Assembly (NCBI GenBank): GCA_030603745.1
Contig: JAUVXE010000002.1
Location: forward strand, 158,286-222,285
DNA length: 64,000 nt
Source of the DNA: Coriobacteriia bacterium
GTDB taxonomy: Bacteria > Actinomycetota > Coriobacteriia > Anaerosomatales > SLCP01
Reading direction: 5' to 3'
The notes under the pieces were generated by a model. That model was not told the origin of the DNA. It searched no databases and worked only from the letters and a program-made list of their open reading frames with translations. Shown one piece after another: positions 26,398 through 33,698 of this stretch. Numbering within the stretch: the stretch's first letter is position 1; each line of letters starts with the position of its first letter. The position numbers and the translations under genes are program-made.

Positions 26398-27509
26398 GCG
26401 CGCCCGTCCTCACGCTGCGCGCCCTCAACCGCGCGACCCTCGCCCGCCAGCACCTGCTCAGGCGCGTGCCGTTGCCCGTCGACGAGCTGCTCGAGCACCT
26501 CGTGGGCGTGCAGGCGCAGGAGCCCGACTCCTGGTACACCGGCCTGTGGTCGCGCCTCGACCCGTTCGACCCCGCCGAGGTCTCCCGGCTGCTCGAGTCG
26601 CGAGAGATCGTCCGGATCGCGCTCATGCGCTCGACCATCCACCTCGTCACCACCCCCGACGCGCTCGCGCTCCGCCCGCTCCTGCAGCCGGCGGTCGCGC
26701 GCCCACTCTCCGGCGCGCGGCGCGCCCCGTTGGCCGACCCGCACGCCGGACAGGTCGTCGTCGCCGCCCGCGCGGCGCTCGCCGCAGGCCCGCTCACCCC
26801 GGCCGAGCTCGGCGCCGCGCTCGACGGGCTCGCCGACGGGCCCGAACCTTCGGACTTCGCCATGGCCGCCCGCGTGCACGTGCCGCTCGTGCAGGTGCCC
26901 CCGCGCGGAATGTGGCGCCGCCGCGGTCCGGTGCGCCTCGCGCCGCTCGACGACTGGGCCGGCCGGCCCCTCGGCCCGCCCCTGTCCGCCGAGGAGCTCG
27001 TCCGCCGCTATCTCGGCGCGCTCGGCCCCGCCACCCCCGCCGACGCGCAGGCCTGGTCGGGCCTTACGCGGCTGCGCGAGGTCTTCGAGCGCCTCCGCCC
27101 GCAGCTCGCGGTCTTCCGCGACGAACAGGGCCGCGAGCTCTTCGACCTGCCCGACGCGCCCCGGCCCGACCCCGAGACCCCCGCGCCGCCGCGGTTCCTC
27201 CCCGACTACGACAACGTCCTCCTCGGCCATGCGGACCGGACCCGGTTCCTCTCCGACGGGCTCCGCCGCCGCCTCCTCCACGAGATCGGCATGTACTCCT
27301 ACGGCTCGCTCCTCGTGGACGGTCGCCTGCGCGGTCTGTGGCGCGTGGAGCGCGACCGCTCTCGCTCCTCGGCGACCCTCGTGATCCGCCTGCTCGACAC
27401 CCTCACCCCCGCCGAGGAGCGCGCGATGACCGACGAGGCCGGGCGGCTCGCGGCCTTCCGCGAGCCTGAAGCCGGCACGCGCTCGGTCGAGATCCGCCCC
27501 GCGACCTGA
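26394..27509 (+). CDS. Winged-helix HTH_42 (DUF1006/AlkZ-like) protein
   Basis: 371 residues. The start LTLRALNRATLARQHLL and LVGVQAQEPDSWYTGLWSRL correspond to the HTH_42/AlkZ family, including the Q-A-Q tripeptide in the region of the AlkZ catalytic QxQ. Later blocks RSTIHLVTTPDALALRP, FLPDYDNVLLGHADRTRF and SLLVDGRLRGLWRVER are also family-typical. AlkZ-type members unhook DNA interstrand crosslinks; this activity is possible but unproven here. GTG start overlaps the ACT gene stop. Confidence 0.82.
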   Translation: MSAPVLTLRALNRATLARQHLLRRVPLPVDELLEHLVGVQAQEPDSWYTGLWSRLDPFDPAEVSRLLESREIVRIALMRSTIHLVTTPDALALRPLLQPAVARPLSGARRAPLADPHAGQVVVAARAALAAGPLTPAELGAALDGLADGPEPSDFAMAARVHVPLVQVPPRGMWRRRGPVRLAPLDDWAGRPLGPPLSAEELVRRYLGALGPATPADAQAWSGLTRLREVFERLRPQLAVFRDEQGRELFDLPDAPRPDPETPAPPRFLPDYDNVLLGHADRTRFLSDGLRRRLLHEIGMYSYGSLLVDGRLRGLWRVERDRSRSSATLVIRLLDTLTPAEERAMTDEAGRLAAFREPEAGTRSVEIRPAT

Positions 27510-27536
27510 CCTCCGGCACTGCGAAAGGAGCCGCCC

Positions 27537-28112
27537 GTGACCCGCCCCGACCGCGATGCCTACCTCGAGCCCCGCGACCGCGAGGAGTGGACGCGCTGGC
27601 TCGAGGAGCACCACGCCACCTCCCCGGGCACCTGGCTCGCGATCGGCAAGAAGGACTCGACCCGCACCGCGCTCACCTACGACGCGGCGGTCGAGGAGGC
27701 GCTGCGGTTCGGCTGGATCGACAGCACCGTCAACCGCCTCGACAGCGAGCGCTTCGTCCAGCTCTACACGCCGAGGAGACCGCGCGGCACCTGGTCTCGC
27801 TCGAACAAGGAGCGCGTCGCGCGCCTGGAGGCCGAGGGGCTCATGCGCCCTGCCGGCATCGCGGCGGTCGAAGCCGCCCGGGCGAACGGCTCGTGGGACC
27901 TGCTCACCGACGCCGAGGCCGGGATCGTGCCCGACGACCTCGCCCGGGCGCTCGAAGCGGTGCCCGCCGCCGCCGACGCGTTCGCTGCCCTGCCGCCCTC
28001 CCGGCGCTCGCAGCTCATCTACTGGGTGACGAGCGCCCGGCGCGAACAGACGCGCGCCACGCGCATCGAGCGGGTCGCCGAGGCCCTCGCCGAGGACCGC
28101 TGGCCGGTCTGA
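27537..28112 (+). CDS. YdeI/OmpD-associated family protein
   Basis: 191 residues. The N-terminal DUF1905-free form starts with DREEWTRWLEEHHATSPGTWLAIGKKDS and contains LTYDAAVEEALRFGWIDSTV, RFVQLYTPRRPRGTWSRSNKERVARLEAEGLM and the C-terminal PPSRRSQLIYWVTSARREQTRATRI, all typical of the YdeI family. Function is unclear; relatives are linked to antimicrobial-peptide tolerance. GTG 27537 has AAAGGAG seven nt upstream, and it probably belongs to the operon of the two preceding genes. Confidence 0.86.
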   Translation: MTRPDRDAYLEPRDREEWTRWLEEHHATSPGTWLAIGKKDSTRTALTYDAAVEEALRFGWIDSTVNRLDSERFVQLYTPRRPRGTWSRSNKERVARLEAEGLMRPAGIAAVEAARANGSWDLLTDAEAGIVPDDLARALEAVPAAADAFAALPPSRRSQLIYWVTSARREQTRATRIERVAEALAEDRWPV

Positions 28113-28124
28113 GCGGCGTCGCGG

Positions 28125-29468
28125 CTACGCCCGGAGCGCCTCGAGCCGATCGAAGACCACGTCCACGCGCGCCAGGAACGCCCGCGGGTCGAAGATCTCG
28201 TCGAGCTCCGCCTCGGCGAGCGGGCACTCGGGATCGGCGGCGAGGCGGGTGCGGTAGTCCTCGCCGTCGCGCGCCTGCTGGATGTCGTCCCAGACCGCCA
28301 TCGCGTTGCGCTGCACGATCGCGTAGGCCGCCTCCCGGGTGATGCCGGTGTCCACGAGCGCGAGCAGCACGCGGCTGCTGTAGATCAGCCCGCGCGTGGC
28401 GTCGAGGTTCGCCCGCATCCGCTCCGGGTAGAGCACCAGCCCGTCGAGGATCCACTCGAGCTTGCCGAGGAGGTAGTCGAGCGCGATCGTCGAGTCGGCG
28501 AGCACCACGCGCTCGGCGCTCGAATGCGATATGTCGCGCTCGTGCCAGAGCGCAACGTTGTCGAAGCCCACCTGCGCGTTCGCCTTCACCACGCGCGCGA
28601 GCCCGCAGACGCGCTCGGCGGTGATGGGGTTGCGCTTGTGCGGCATCGCGCTCGAGCCCGTCTGGCCTTTCGCGAACGGCTCCTCGGCCTCGAGCGTGTC
28701 GGACTTCTGCAGCGCGCGGACCTCGGTCGCGATCTCCTCGGCGGTCGCGGCCACGGTGGCGAGTACCGCGAGCAGCTGCGCGTGACGGTCGCGCGGGATG
28801 ACCTGGGTCGAGAGCGGCTCGGGGGTCAGCCCGAGTCTCTCGCACACGTACTCCTCCACGAACGGGTCGATGTTGGAGTAGCTGCCCACCGCCCCGCTGA
28901 TCGCGCCCACCGCGACGATCTCGCGCGTGCGCTCGAGGCGCTCCTCGGCGCGCTTGGCCGCCCACGCCCAGCGGCCGAACTTCATGCCCATCGTCATCGG
29001 CTCGGCGTGGATGCCGTGGGTGCGCCCCACACAGAGCATCTCGCGCGTCTCGAACGCGCGGCGTACGCAGACCTCGCCGATGCGCCGCACGTCGGCGATG
29101 AGCAGGTCGACCGCCTGCGTCATCTGGTAGCACAGCGCCGTGTCGCCGAGGTCGCTCGAGGTCATCCCGTAGTGCACCCAGCGACTCGGCTTGGGGTCGT
29201 CCTCGCCGAGGCCGGCGTCGATGTGCTCGGCCATGTTGGTGAGGAAGGCGATCACGTCGTGGTTGGTGGTCCGCTCGATCTCGTCCACGCGCTCGACCTC
29301 GAAGGCGGCGGTGGTGCGGATGTGCGCGGCCTCCTCGGCCGTGATCCCGATCTCGCCGAGCTCGGCCTGCGCCTCGCACGCGAGCACCTCGATCTCGCGC
29401 CAGATGTCGAACTTGTTCTCGAGCTCCCAGATGCGGGCCATCTCGGGACGGGAGTAGCGGGGGATCAT
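28125..29468 (-). CDS. purB: Adenylosuccinate lyase
   Basis: 447 residues of the fumarase/aspartase superfamily. Motifs are IERTTNHDVIAFLT, HYGMTSSDLGDTAL, GRTHGIHAEPMTMGMKF, and the signature GSSAMPHKRNPITAE. It cleaves SAICAR and adenylosuccinate in purine synthesis, releasing fumarate. ATG 29468 begins at the canonical MIPRYSRPEM. The frame upstream lacks PurB character. purE is also in the window (62062) but far away. Confidence 0.96.
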   Translation of the reverse strand: MIPRYSRPEMARIWELENKFDIWREIEVLACEAQAELGEIGITAEEAAHIRTTAAFEVERVDEIERTTNHDVIAFLTNMAEHIDAGLGEDDPKPSRWVHYGMTSSDLGDTALCYQMTQAVDLLIADVRRIGEVCVRRAFETREMLCVGRTHGIHAEPMTMGMKFGRWAWAAKRAEERLERTREIVAVGAISGAVGSYSNIDPFVEEYVCERLGLTPEPLSTQVIPRDRHAQLLAVLATVAATAEEIATEVRALQKSDTLEAEEPFAKGQTGSSAMPHKRNPITAERVCGLARVVKANAQVGFDNVALWHERDISHSSAERVVLADSTIALDYLLGKLEWILDGLVLYPERMRANLDATRGLIYSSRVLLALVDTGITREAAYAIVQRNAMAVWDDIQQARDGEDYRTRLAADPECPLAEAELDEIFDPRAFLARVDVVFDRLEALRA

Positions 29469-29532
29469 CGGTGAGGGCTCCTCGGCGTCGCGCGGGCGGT
29501 CCTCCCCATTATCGCCGAGGAGTCCTGGCGGG

Positions 29533-30225
29533 TCATCCCATCCAGGTGGTGCCGCCCTCGCCGCTGCTCCCGCGCTCCTGCTCGAGCAGCCGGATGCGCT
29601 CCTCGCGAAAGGCTGCGCCGGGGTCGTGCGACTCCTCGGGGGCGCCGCCGAACACGTCCACGACCTCGCCGAAGAGCGTCTCGGCGTACTCGGCGCGCCA
29701 GTCGTCGAGCGAGAGGTAGAAGATCGGCGAGAACGCCAGCCCCATCTCGCCCACCAGATCGATGACGTTCTTGAGCAGCGTGCTGCGCTGCAGCACGAGG
29801 TCGATGATGTCGGGGTTGAGGAAGTCCTCGTCGCAGTCGCGGGGCATCCACATGTAGGTCCGGCCCTCGGCGCGGACCACGAGGTCGTAACAGTGGTTAC
29901 CCTCGCCGAGGAGCACGATGGTGTAGTCGCCCGCCGGGTCGGCGTACTCGCGCTCCCAGCCGCTCCCCACGCGCGTGAGGTCGGCCACGCGGGCGAGCGT
30001 CTCGAAATCCACCGCCATCGCGATGGGGCACCGCGGCAGCTCCTTGATCGCCTCGCGGATGTTCGCACCGGTCACGAGCGACTTCTCGGGTACCTTCTCG
30101 CCGAGGAGCCCGATGGCGAGACTGGCCTCGACCCACGAGGTGGCGTTGATCACGATGCGCAGAAGGTCGGGGTCCGCGGCGTAGTAGGAGCGGATCTCGT
30201 CGACGAGGCGGGGGATGGTTCGCAT
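29533..30225 (-). CDS. Conserved-looking soluble protein, unknown function
   Basis: 230 residues, no signal peptide or membrane helix, mixed alpha/beta composition. Distinctive stretches are VDEIRSYYAADPDLLRIVIN, LIGEKV-type ELPRCPIAMAVDFETLARV, DYTIVLLGEGNHCYDLVVRAEG and WMPRDCDEDFLNPDIIDLVLQ. I do not recognise the family. ATG 30225 is the natural start but its SD is weak. It lies 65 bp upstream of purB on the same strand, so co-transcription is possible. Confidence 0.6.
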   Translation of the reverse strand: MRTIPRLVDEIRSYYAADPDLLRIVINATSWVEASLAIGLLGEKVPEKSLVTGANIREAIKELPRCPIAMAVDFETLARVADLTRVGSGWEREYADPAGDYTIVLLGEGNHCYDLVVRAEGRTYMWMPRDCDEDFLNPDIIDLVLQRSTLLKNVIDLVGEMGLAFSPIFYLSLDDWRAEYAETLFGEVVDVFGGAPEESHDPGAAFREERIRLLEQERGSSGEGGTTWMG

Positions 30226-30349
30226 GGGCGTTCTCGCTCGGTTGTCCGGTGATGCGGAGGTCGTATACGGAGGTATCGGCGCGAACGGCCGGCGGCGTGA
30301 GCGGAGGGTGACGAACGGCGTGAAGGCGGCCTCGAGCGGCACGGCTCCC

Positions 30350-30378
30350 CTGACAGCTGGCGTGGCTCGTGCTAGTGT
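30350..30378 (+). promoter_or_regulatory. Promoter of the PerR/Fur-like gene
   Basis: CTGACA (30350-30355), a 17-bp spacer and TAGTGT (30373-30378), close to the sigma-70-type consensus. It lies 47 bp upstream of ATG 30426. Confidence 0.6.
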
Positions 30379-30425
30379 CCTGCGAAACGCCGCACGGACA
30401 CGCCGCTCGCGAAGCGAGGACACCG

Positions 30426-30953
30426 ATGGCACGAACACGATCGGAAGCGTCAGCGCACGCCGCGCCCCCAGGGGGCAGCGCAGCGTCCCGGTCGTCCCTG
30501 CCCGAGGTCGACTGGGACTCACCGGCGCTGAGCGCCCGCCTGCGCGATGCGGGCCTGCGGCCCACCACGGCGCGTCGCTGGATCATCGCGCTCCTCGGCG
30601 TGCAACGGGTGCATCCGACCGTGGACGAACTGCAGCGCCTGCTGCGCGCCTACGACCACGAGATCCGTCAGGCGACCCTCTATCAGAGCCTCGCCCGCCT
30701 CTCCGAGGCCGGCGTCGTCTCGAGCTTCGTCGACTCCCACGGTCTGCTCCGGTTCGACGCGAACGTCGACGCTCACCATCACCTCATCTGCACGGGGTGC
30801 GGCAGGATCGACGACCTCTCGCCTTCCATGCCCGAGGAGCGTCGCCTCGGCAGCATCGCGAGCGACCTGGCCCGCGGACATGCGCGGTGGCTCCTCTCCG
30901 ACGCGCGGCTCGAGCTGCGAGCGCTCTGCCCCGAGTGCGCCGCCGGCCGCTGA
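30426..30953 (+). CDS. Fur/PerR-family metalloregulator
   Basis: 175 residues. After a ~35-residue N-terminal extension comes a winged helix (LSARLRDAGLRPTTARRWIIALLG ... HPTVDELQRLL ... IRQATLYQSLARLSEAGVVSSF). The C-terminal dimer domain has HHHLICTGCGRIDD and CPEC, the structural Zn site. A perfect PerR-type palindrome stands before the rubrerythrin gene just downstream, so peroxide sensing is the likely role. Some usual regulatory His/Asp positions cannot be judged by eye. Confidence 0.85.
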   Translation: MARTRSEASAHAAPPGGSAASRSSLPEVDWDSPALSARLRDAGLRPTTARRWIIALLGVQRVHPTVDELQRLLRAYDHEIRQATLYQSLARLSEAGVVSSFVDSHGLLRFDANVDAHHHLICTGCGRIDDLSPSMPEERRLGSIASDLARGHARWLLSDARLELRALCPECAAGR

Positions 30954-31000
30954 GGGCCGTTCGGGCGACCCGGATGACCGACCTCAGGCCCGTCCGGGCT

Positions 31001-31027
31001 TGACCCTCCCGCCGGTTGCGGTAGACT
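31001..31027 (+). promoter_or_regulatory. Rubrerythrin promoter
   Basis: TTGACC (31001-31006) and TAGACT (about 31022-31027) are separated by 15-16 bp and lie just upstream of the PerR-type box. Confidence 0.6.
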
Positions 31028-31045
31028 GTGCCTCATGCCCCGAAG

Positions 31046-31060
31046 TCATAATGATTATGA
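31046..31060 (+). promoter_or_regulatory. PerR-type operator (7-1-7 palindrome)
   Basis: TCATAAT-G-ATTATGA is a perfect inverted repeat and matches the PerR/Fur box architecture (TTATAATNATTATAA) at all but two symmetrical positions. It lies about 19 bp downstream of the -10 hexamer, in the initially transcribed region of the rubrerythrin gene, where a bound regulator would block transcription. Confidence 0.8.
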
Positions 31061-31139
31061 GTTTAGGGTGCCGTGCGAACGGTAATGAACGTCTCACGTC
31101 ACACGACAGGCATCGGACCGGAAAGGAGCCACCGACCCT

Positions 31140-31715
31140 ATGAGCAGCCTCAAGGGAACGCGCACCGAGCAGAACCTCCTGAAAGCATTCGCCGGGGAGT
31201 CCCAGGCCCGCAACCGCTACACCTACTACGCCTCCATCGCGAAGAAGGAGGGCTACGAGCAGATCGCCGAGCTCTTCACCGAGACCGCGGAGAACGAGCG
31301 CGAGCACGCCAAGGTCTTCTACAAGTGCCTTGAGGGTGGCGAGGTCGAGATCACGGCCGCCTACCCCGCCGGCACGCTCGGCACCACCGCCGAGAACCTC
31401 CTCCACGCCGCCGAGGGCGAGCTCATGGAGTGGGGCACGCTCTACCCCGACTTCGCCGACATCGCCGACGAGGAGGGTTTCCCGCAGATCGCGGCCTCGT
31501 TCCGCGAGATCGCCAAGGTCGAGGCGTTCCACGAGGCCCGCTACCGCAAGCTGCTCGCCAACGTCGAGGGCGACCTCGTCTTCAAGAAGCCCGACACCCA
31601 GAAGTGGCACTGCCGCAACTGCGGCTACATCCACGAGGGTCCGGACGCCCCGGACATGTGCCCGGCCTGCGTGCACCCCAAGAAGTACTACGAGGTCCTC
31701 GCCGAGAACTACTAG
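31140..31715 (+). CDS. rbr: Rubrerythrin
   Basis: 191 residues. The N-terminal four-helix bundle has diiron ligand motifs FAGESQARNRY, ENEREHAKVF, AEGELMEW and VEAFHEARY. The C-terminal rubredoxin-like domain has a CRNC...CPAC iron site. It reduces hydrogen peroxide with electrons from rubredoxin or NADH-linked partners and protects anaerobes. GGAAAGGAG precedes the start by about 12 nt. Preceded by a PerR-like regulator gene and a PerR-type operator. Confidence 0.97.
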   Translation: MSSLKGTRTEQNLLKAFAGESQARNRYTYYASIAKKEGYEQIAELFTETAENEREHAKVFYKCLEGGEVEITAAYPAGTLGTTAENLLHAAEGELMEWGTLYPDFADIADEEGFPQIAASFREIAKVEAFHEARYRKLLANVEGDLVFKKPDTQKWHCRNCGYIHEGPDAPDMCPACVHPKKYYEVLAENY

Positions 31716-31740
31716 GCGTCTCGCTCGACCCACCGAGAAC

Positions 31741-31775
31741 CGAAGGGCGTCCGGCATCGCGCCGGGCGCCCTTCG
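31741..31775 (+). terminator. Terminator hairpin after rubrerythrin
   Basis: A long stem: CGAAGGGCG pairs with CGCCCTTCG (31767-31775), with an inner CCGGC/GCCGG stem and a five-nt loop, about 15 bp overall with one T-G pair. No clear U-tract follows; the -10 of the next gene begins five bp later. Confidence 0.6.
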
Positions 31776-31779
31776 CGCG

Positions 31780-31791
31780 TAGACTGGAGCC
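31780..31791 (+). promoter_or_regulatory. -10 element before leaderless tspO-like start
   Basis: TAGACT (31780-31785) ends six nt before ATG 31792. GGAG lies too close to the start to act as a normal SD. Confidence 0.45.
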
Positions 31792-32181
31792 ATGATGGAG
31801 TGGTACGAGACCCTCGCGAAGCCCTCGTGGGCACCCGCCGCCCCCACGTTCGGGGTGGTGTGGAGCGTGCTCTACCCCATCATCATCGTCGCGTTCGGCT
31901 ACGTGATCTGGCGTGTGCTCACCGGAGAGATGCCGCGCCTGGTGCTCGTGCCCGTGGCCCTCAACATCGTCTCCAACCTCGCGTTCACCCCGGTCCAGTT
32001 CGGGTTGCGCAACCTCGAGCTCGCCTCGGCGGTGATCGTGATCGTGCTCGCCACGATCGTCTGGTCGATGGTGGCGCTCTGGCCGCACGCGCCGGTCGTC
32101 TCCGTCGCGCTCGTCCCCTACCTCGTATGGGTCGCGATCGCCACCGCGCTGCAGATCTCGATCACCCTCATGAACCGGTGA
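31792..32181 (+). CDS. TspO/MBR family membrane protein
   Basis: 129 residues with five hydrophobic helices. TspO features include WYETLAKPSWAPAAPTFGVVWSVLYP at the N-terminus and WSMVALWPHAPVVSVALVPYLVWVAIATALQISI at the C-terminus. TspO proteins bind tetrapyrroles, degrade porphyrin photochemically and influence stress responses. Probably expressed from the leaderless start. Its last 14 bp overlap the convergent 76-residue TGA-containing gene. Confidence 0.85.
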   Translation: MMEWYETLAKPSWAPAAPTFGVVWSVLYPIIIVAFGYVIWRVLTGEMPRLVLVPVALNIVSNLAFTPVQFGLRNLELASAVIVIVLATIVWSMVALWPHAPVVSVALVPYLVWVAIATALQISITLMNR

Positions 32182-32398
32182 CCGCCACCCCGCTCACGGC
32201 CTCGGACCGACGCGCGGCCATGCTGAGCAGGTGCCATCCCGCTGCCGACGTCACGGCGTGGAAGACCAGCCCGCCCGTCAACGCCCCGAGGGTCGTGAAC
32301 CCCTCCACACCGGTGGCCACGGCCACCACGATGTAGACGATTCAAACCGTGCCGATCGCCACCAGCGTGCCGCCGGTGATCCTCATGAACAGTCGCAT
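32168..32398 (-). CDS. Candidate selenoprotein 1: two-helix membrane protein with in-frame TGA at codon 19
   Basis: The frame starts at ATG 32398 with a strong AGGAGGAG six nt upstream and ends at TGA 32168-32170 (76 residues), if the TGA at 32342-32344 is read through. Before it comes a hydrophobic start (M-R-L-F-M-R-I-T-G-G...), and after it the same helix continues as U-I-V-Y-I-V-V-A-V-A. A second helix contains LVFHAVTSAAGWHLL. After the TGA, 51 of 57 codons end in G or C, as in genuine genes here. A hairpin 15-30 nt downstream of the TGA fits a bacterial SECIS. Its stop would otherwise leave an 18-residue product. Paralogous to the neighbouring gene (shared U-I-x-Y and F-H-A). Function unknown; membrane redox or metal chemistry is a guess. 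Confidence 0.7.
32312..32327 (-). other. Putative bacterial SECIS hairpin 1
   Basis: On the transcript: GGUGGC, loop CGUG, GCCACC. This 6-bp stem has its loop starting 20 nt after the UGA (20 nt between). The second loop base is G. In the commonly used bacterial SECIS model the apical loop lies 16-37 nt after UGA and carries a G in its first two positions, so both conditions are met. Confidence 0.55.
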
Positions 32399-32410
32399 CT
32401 CACACTCCTC

Positions 32411-32599
32411 CTATGCGCCGGCCACGCGGATGAGCATCCACAGCCCGAGCACGCCGAACCCGGCGTGGAAGGCGTAGGGCCCAAGCATCGCCGGGGAGAT
32501 GAACGAGGCCTTTCGACGGAGCCCGTCCGCCGAGACGTACGCGATTCAAACGACCGAGAGCACGACCGCCGCTATCGCTCCGACCCACCACCACATCAC
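32411..32599 (-). CDS. Candidate selenoprotein 2: two-helix membrane protein with in-frame TGA at codon 18
   Basis: From GTG 32599 (GGAG eight nt upstream, overlapping the TetR gene's stop region) to TAG 32411-32413, 62 residues if TGA 32546-32548 is decoded. The N-terminal helix begins M-M-W-W-W-V-G-A-I-A and runs through the TGA as V-V-U-I-A-Y-V. A charged loop (DGLRRK) follows, and a second helix holds PYAFHAGFGVLGLWML. After the TGA, 40 of 44 codons end in G or C. TGG is used for Trp in the same frame, so TGA is not a Trp codon. The stop codon overlaps the SD of the next gene. Alternatives are a sequencing error or a decayed gene. Confidence 0.7.
32515..32527 (-). other. Putative bacterial SECIS hairpin 2
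   Basis: On the transcript: GACGG, loop GCU, CCGUC. This 5-bp stem has its loop beginning 23 nt after the UGA, and the first loop base is G. It meets the same distance and loop-G criteria as hairpin 1 although the sequences differ, so the two hairpins are structurally but not sequence conserved. Confidence 0.5.
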
Positions 32600-32613
32600 G
32601 CTCACCGCTCCTC

Positions 32614-33177
32614 TCACCCGCGGCGCGACGGTCCGCCCGCCCCGAGCATCCTCATGATCGCGGAGACGACCTCCGCGTCCGCGTCGTACTCGCGATGGTC
32701 CCGAACCACGGTCCCGTAGTGCGTGACCATCGCGCCGATCAACCCGTTCGCGAGCTCCGCGTCGTCGATGGCGAACTCGCCCGCCTCGGCGCCCCGTGCC
32801 ACGAGTTCGGTCCCGATCGCGCCGTACGCCCCCGCCATCGCGTCGTAGGCGATCTCGAACTCCTGCAGCCAGTCGGCCTTGGACGTCTCCTGGATGTGCC
32901 GGCGCATCCCGCTCACGACGAGCGTCAGGAACCGCTCCATCTTGCTCGCCCAGTCCGGAGCGTCGGCGATCGCGGCCGCAAGCGCGGCACGCTGCTCCCC
33001 GGCGATCCGGGAGACGACGTAGCGGTAGAGTTCCCGTTTGCTCGAGAAGTGCTGGTAGATCGTCCGCTTCGAGATCCCGAGCTCGGCGGCGACACCCTCG
33101 ACGCTCGCTTTGCCGAAGCCGAAGCGCTCGACATGGCGCTCGAAGGTGTTCGCGATCTCCTCTTTGGTCGCGGGCAT
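32614..33177 (-). CDS. TetR-family repressor of the candidate selenoprotein operon
   Basis: 187 residues. The N-terminal HTH reads RFGFGKASVEGVAAELGISKRTIYQHFSSKRELYRYV; the remaining helices form the ligand/dimer domain (EFEIAYDAMAGAYGAIGTELV). It is the first gene of an operon: the next start (32599) lies 15 bp from its stop and the third gene starts 12 bp after the second stop. A perfect 9+9 bp inverted repeat lies 50 bp upstream of its ATG, so autoregulation is probable. Its inducer is unknown. It is similar in HTH to the TetR at 49596-50138. Confidence 0.9.
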   Translation of the reverse strand: MPATKEEIANTFERHVERFGFGKASVEGVAAELGISKRTIYQHFSSKRELYRYVVSRIAGEQRAALAAAIADAPDWASKMERFLTLVVSGMRRHIQETSKADWLQEFEIAYDAMAGAYGAIGTELVARGAEAGEFAIDDAELANGLIGAMVTHYGTVVRDHREYDADAEVVSAIMRMLGAGGPSRRG

Positions 33178-33226
33178 CCTCGACTCCCTCGGCCGGACCG
33201 TGGCTGCCGCGGGTGCGGCAGCTCAT

Positions 33227-33256
33227 CGGTACACGTTGTTCGTGTCGCGTGTACCG
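33227..33256 (-). promoter_or_regulatory. Palindromic operator upstream of the TetR/selenoprotein operon
   Basis: CGGTACACG, a 12-bp centre, and CGTGTACCG form a perfect 9+9 bp inverted repeat in the gap between the divergent-facing upstream ACT gene and the TetR start. The size and position fit a TetR dimer-of-dimers site. Confidence 0.65.
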
Positions 33257-33293
33257 TATCACGGCGCGCCGATGGGCGCAAGGATGATTCCGC

Positions 33294-33698
33294 TCACATG
33301 CCGCGAAGCGCCTCCGCGGCCCCGTGGGGGTCGGCGACCTTGAAGACCACCATCGCGTGGTTCCCGTCGGCGGCCGTGCCGTACACCCAGTCGACGTTGA
33401 TGTCTGCGTGGGCGAGCTTCTTGGCCGCCTCGGCGAGTGCGCCGGGGCGAGCGGGCAGATCCACGACCACCACGTCGTTGCGCTCGACCTTCATCCCGAC
33501 GATCTGGCCGAGGGCGACCGCCGCCTTCTCGTTGTCGCTCGTGATCAGCATCAGCTCTCCTCGGCCCTCCTTGTCGTAGGCGCCGATCGCGTGGATGTCC
33601 ACGCCGGCCTGGGAGATGGAGTCGGTCACCTGGGCCAGCAGCCCGACCCGGCTCTGCGCGGTGACGAACAGCTCCTGGACGACCTCGACTCGTGGCAT
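33294..33698 (-). CDS. Tandem ACT-domain protein
   Basis: 134 residues made of two ACT domains: QELFVTAQSRVGLLAQVTDSISQAGVDI and VVVVDLPARPGALAEAAKKLAHADINVDWVYG. Stand-alone tandem ACT proteins of this length are presumed amino-acid sensors or allosteric subunits. ATG 33698 has GAGAGGAG five nt upstream; the frame continues upstream without ACT character. Confidence 0.87.
   Translation of the reverse strand: MPRVEVVQELFVTAQSRVGLLAQVTDSISQAGVDIHAIGAYDKEGRGELMLITSDNEKAAVALGQIVGMKVERNDVVVVDLPARPGALAEAAKKLAHADINVDWVYGTAADGNHAMVVFKVADPHGAAEALRGM

Noticed and set aside
32168-32599. TGA decoded as tryptophan in the two small membrane proteins
   Set aside because: TGG codons are used for Trp in the same frames, and many genes in the window end in TGA, so a genome-wide reassignment is excluded.
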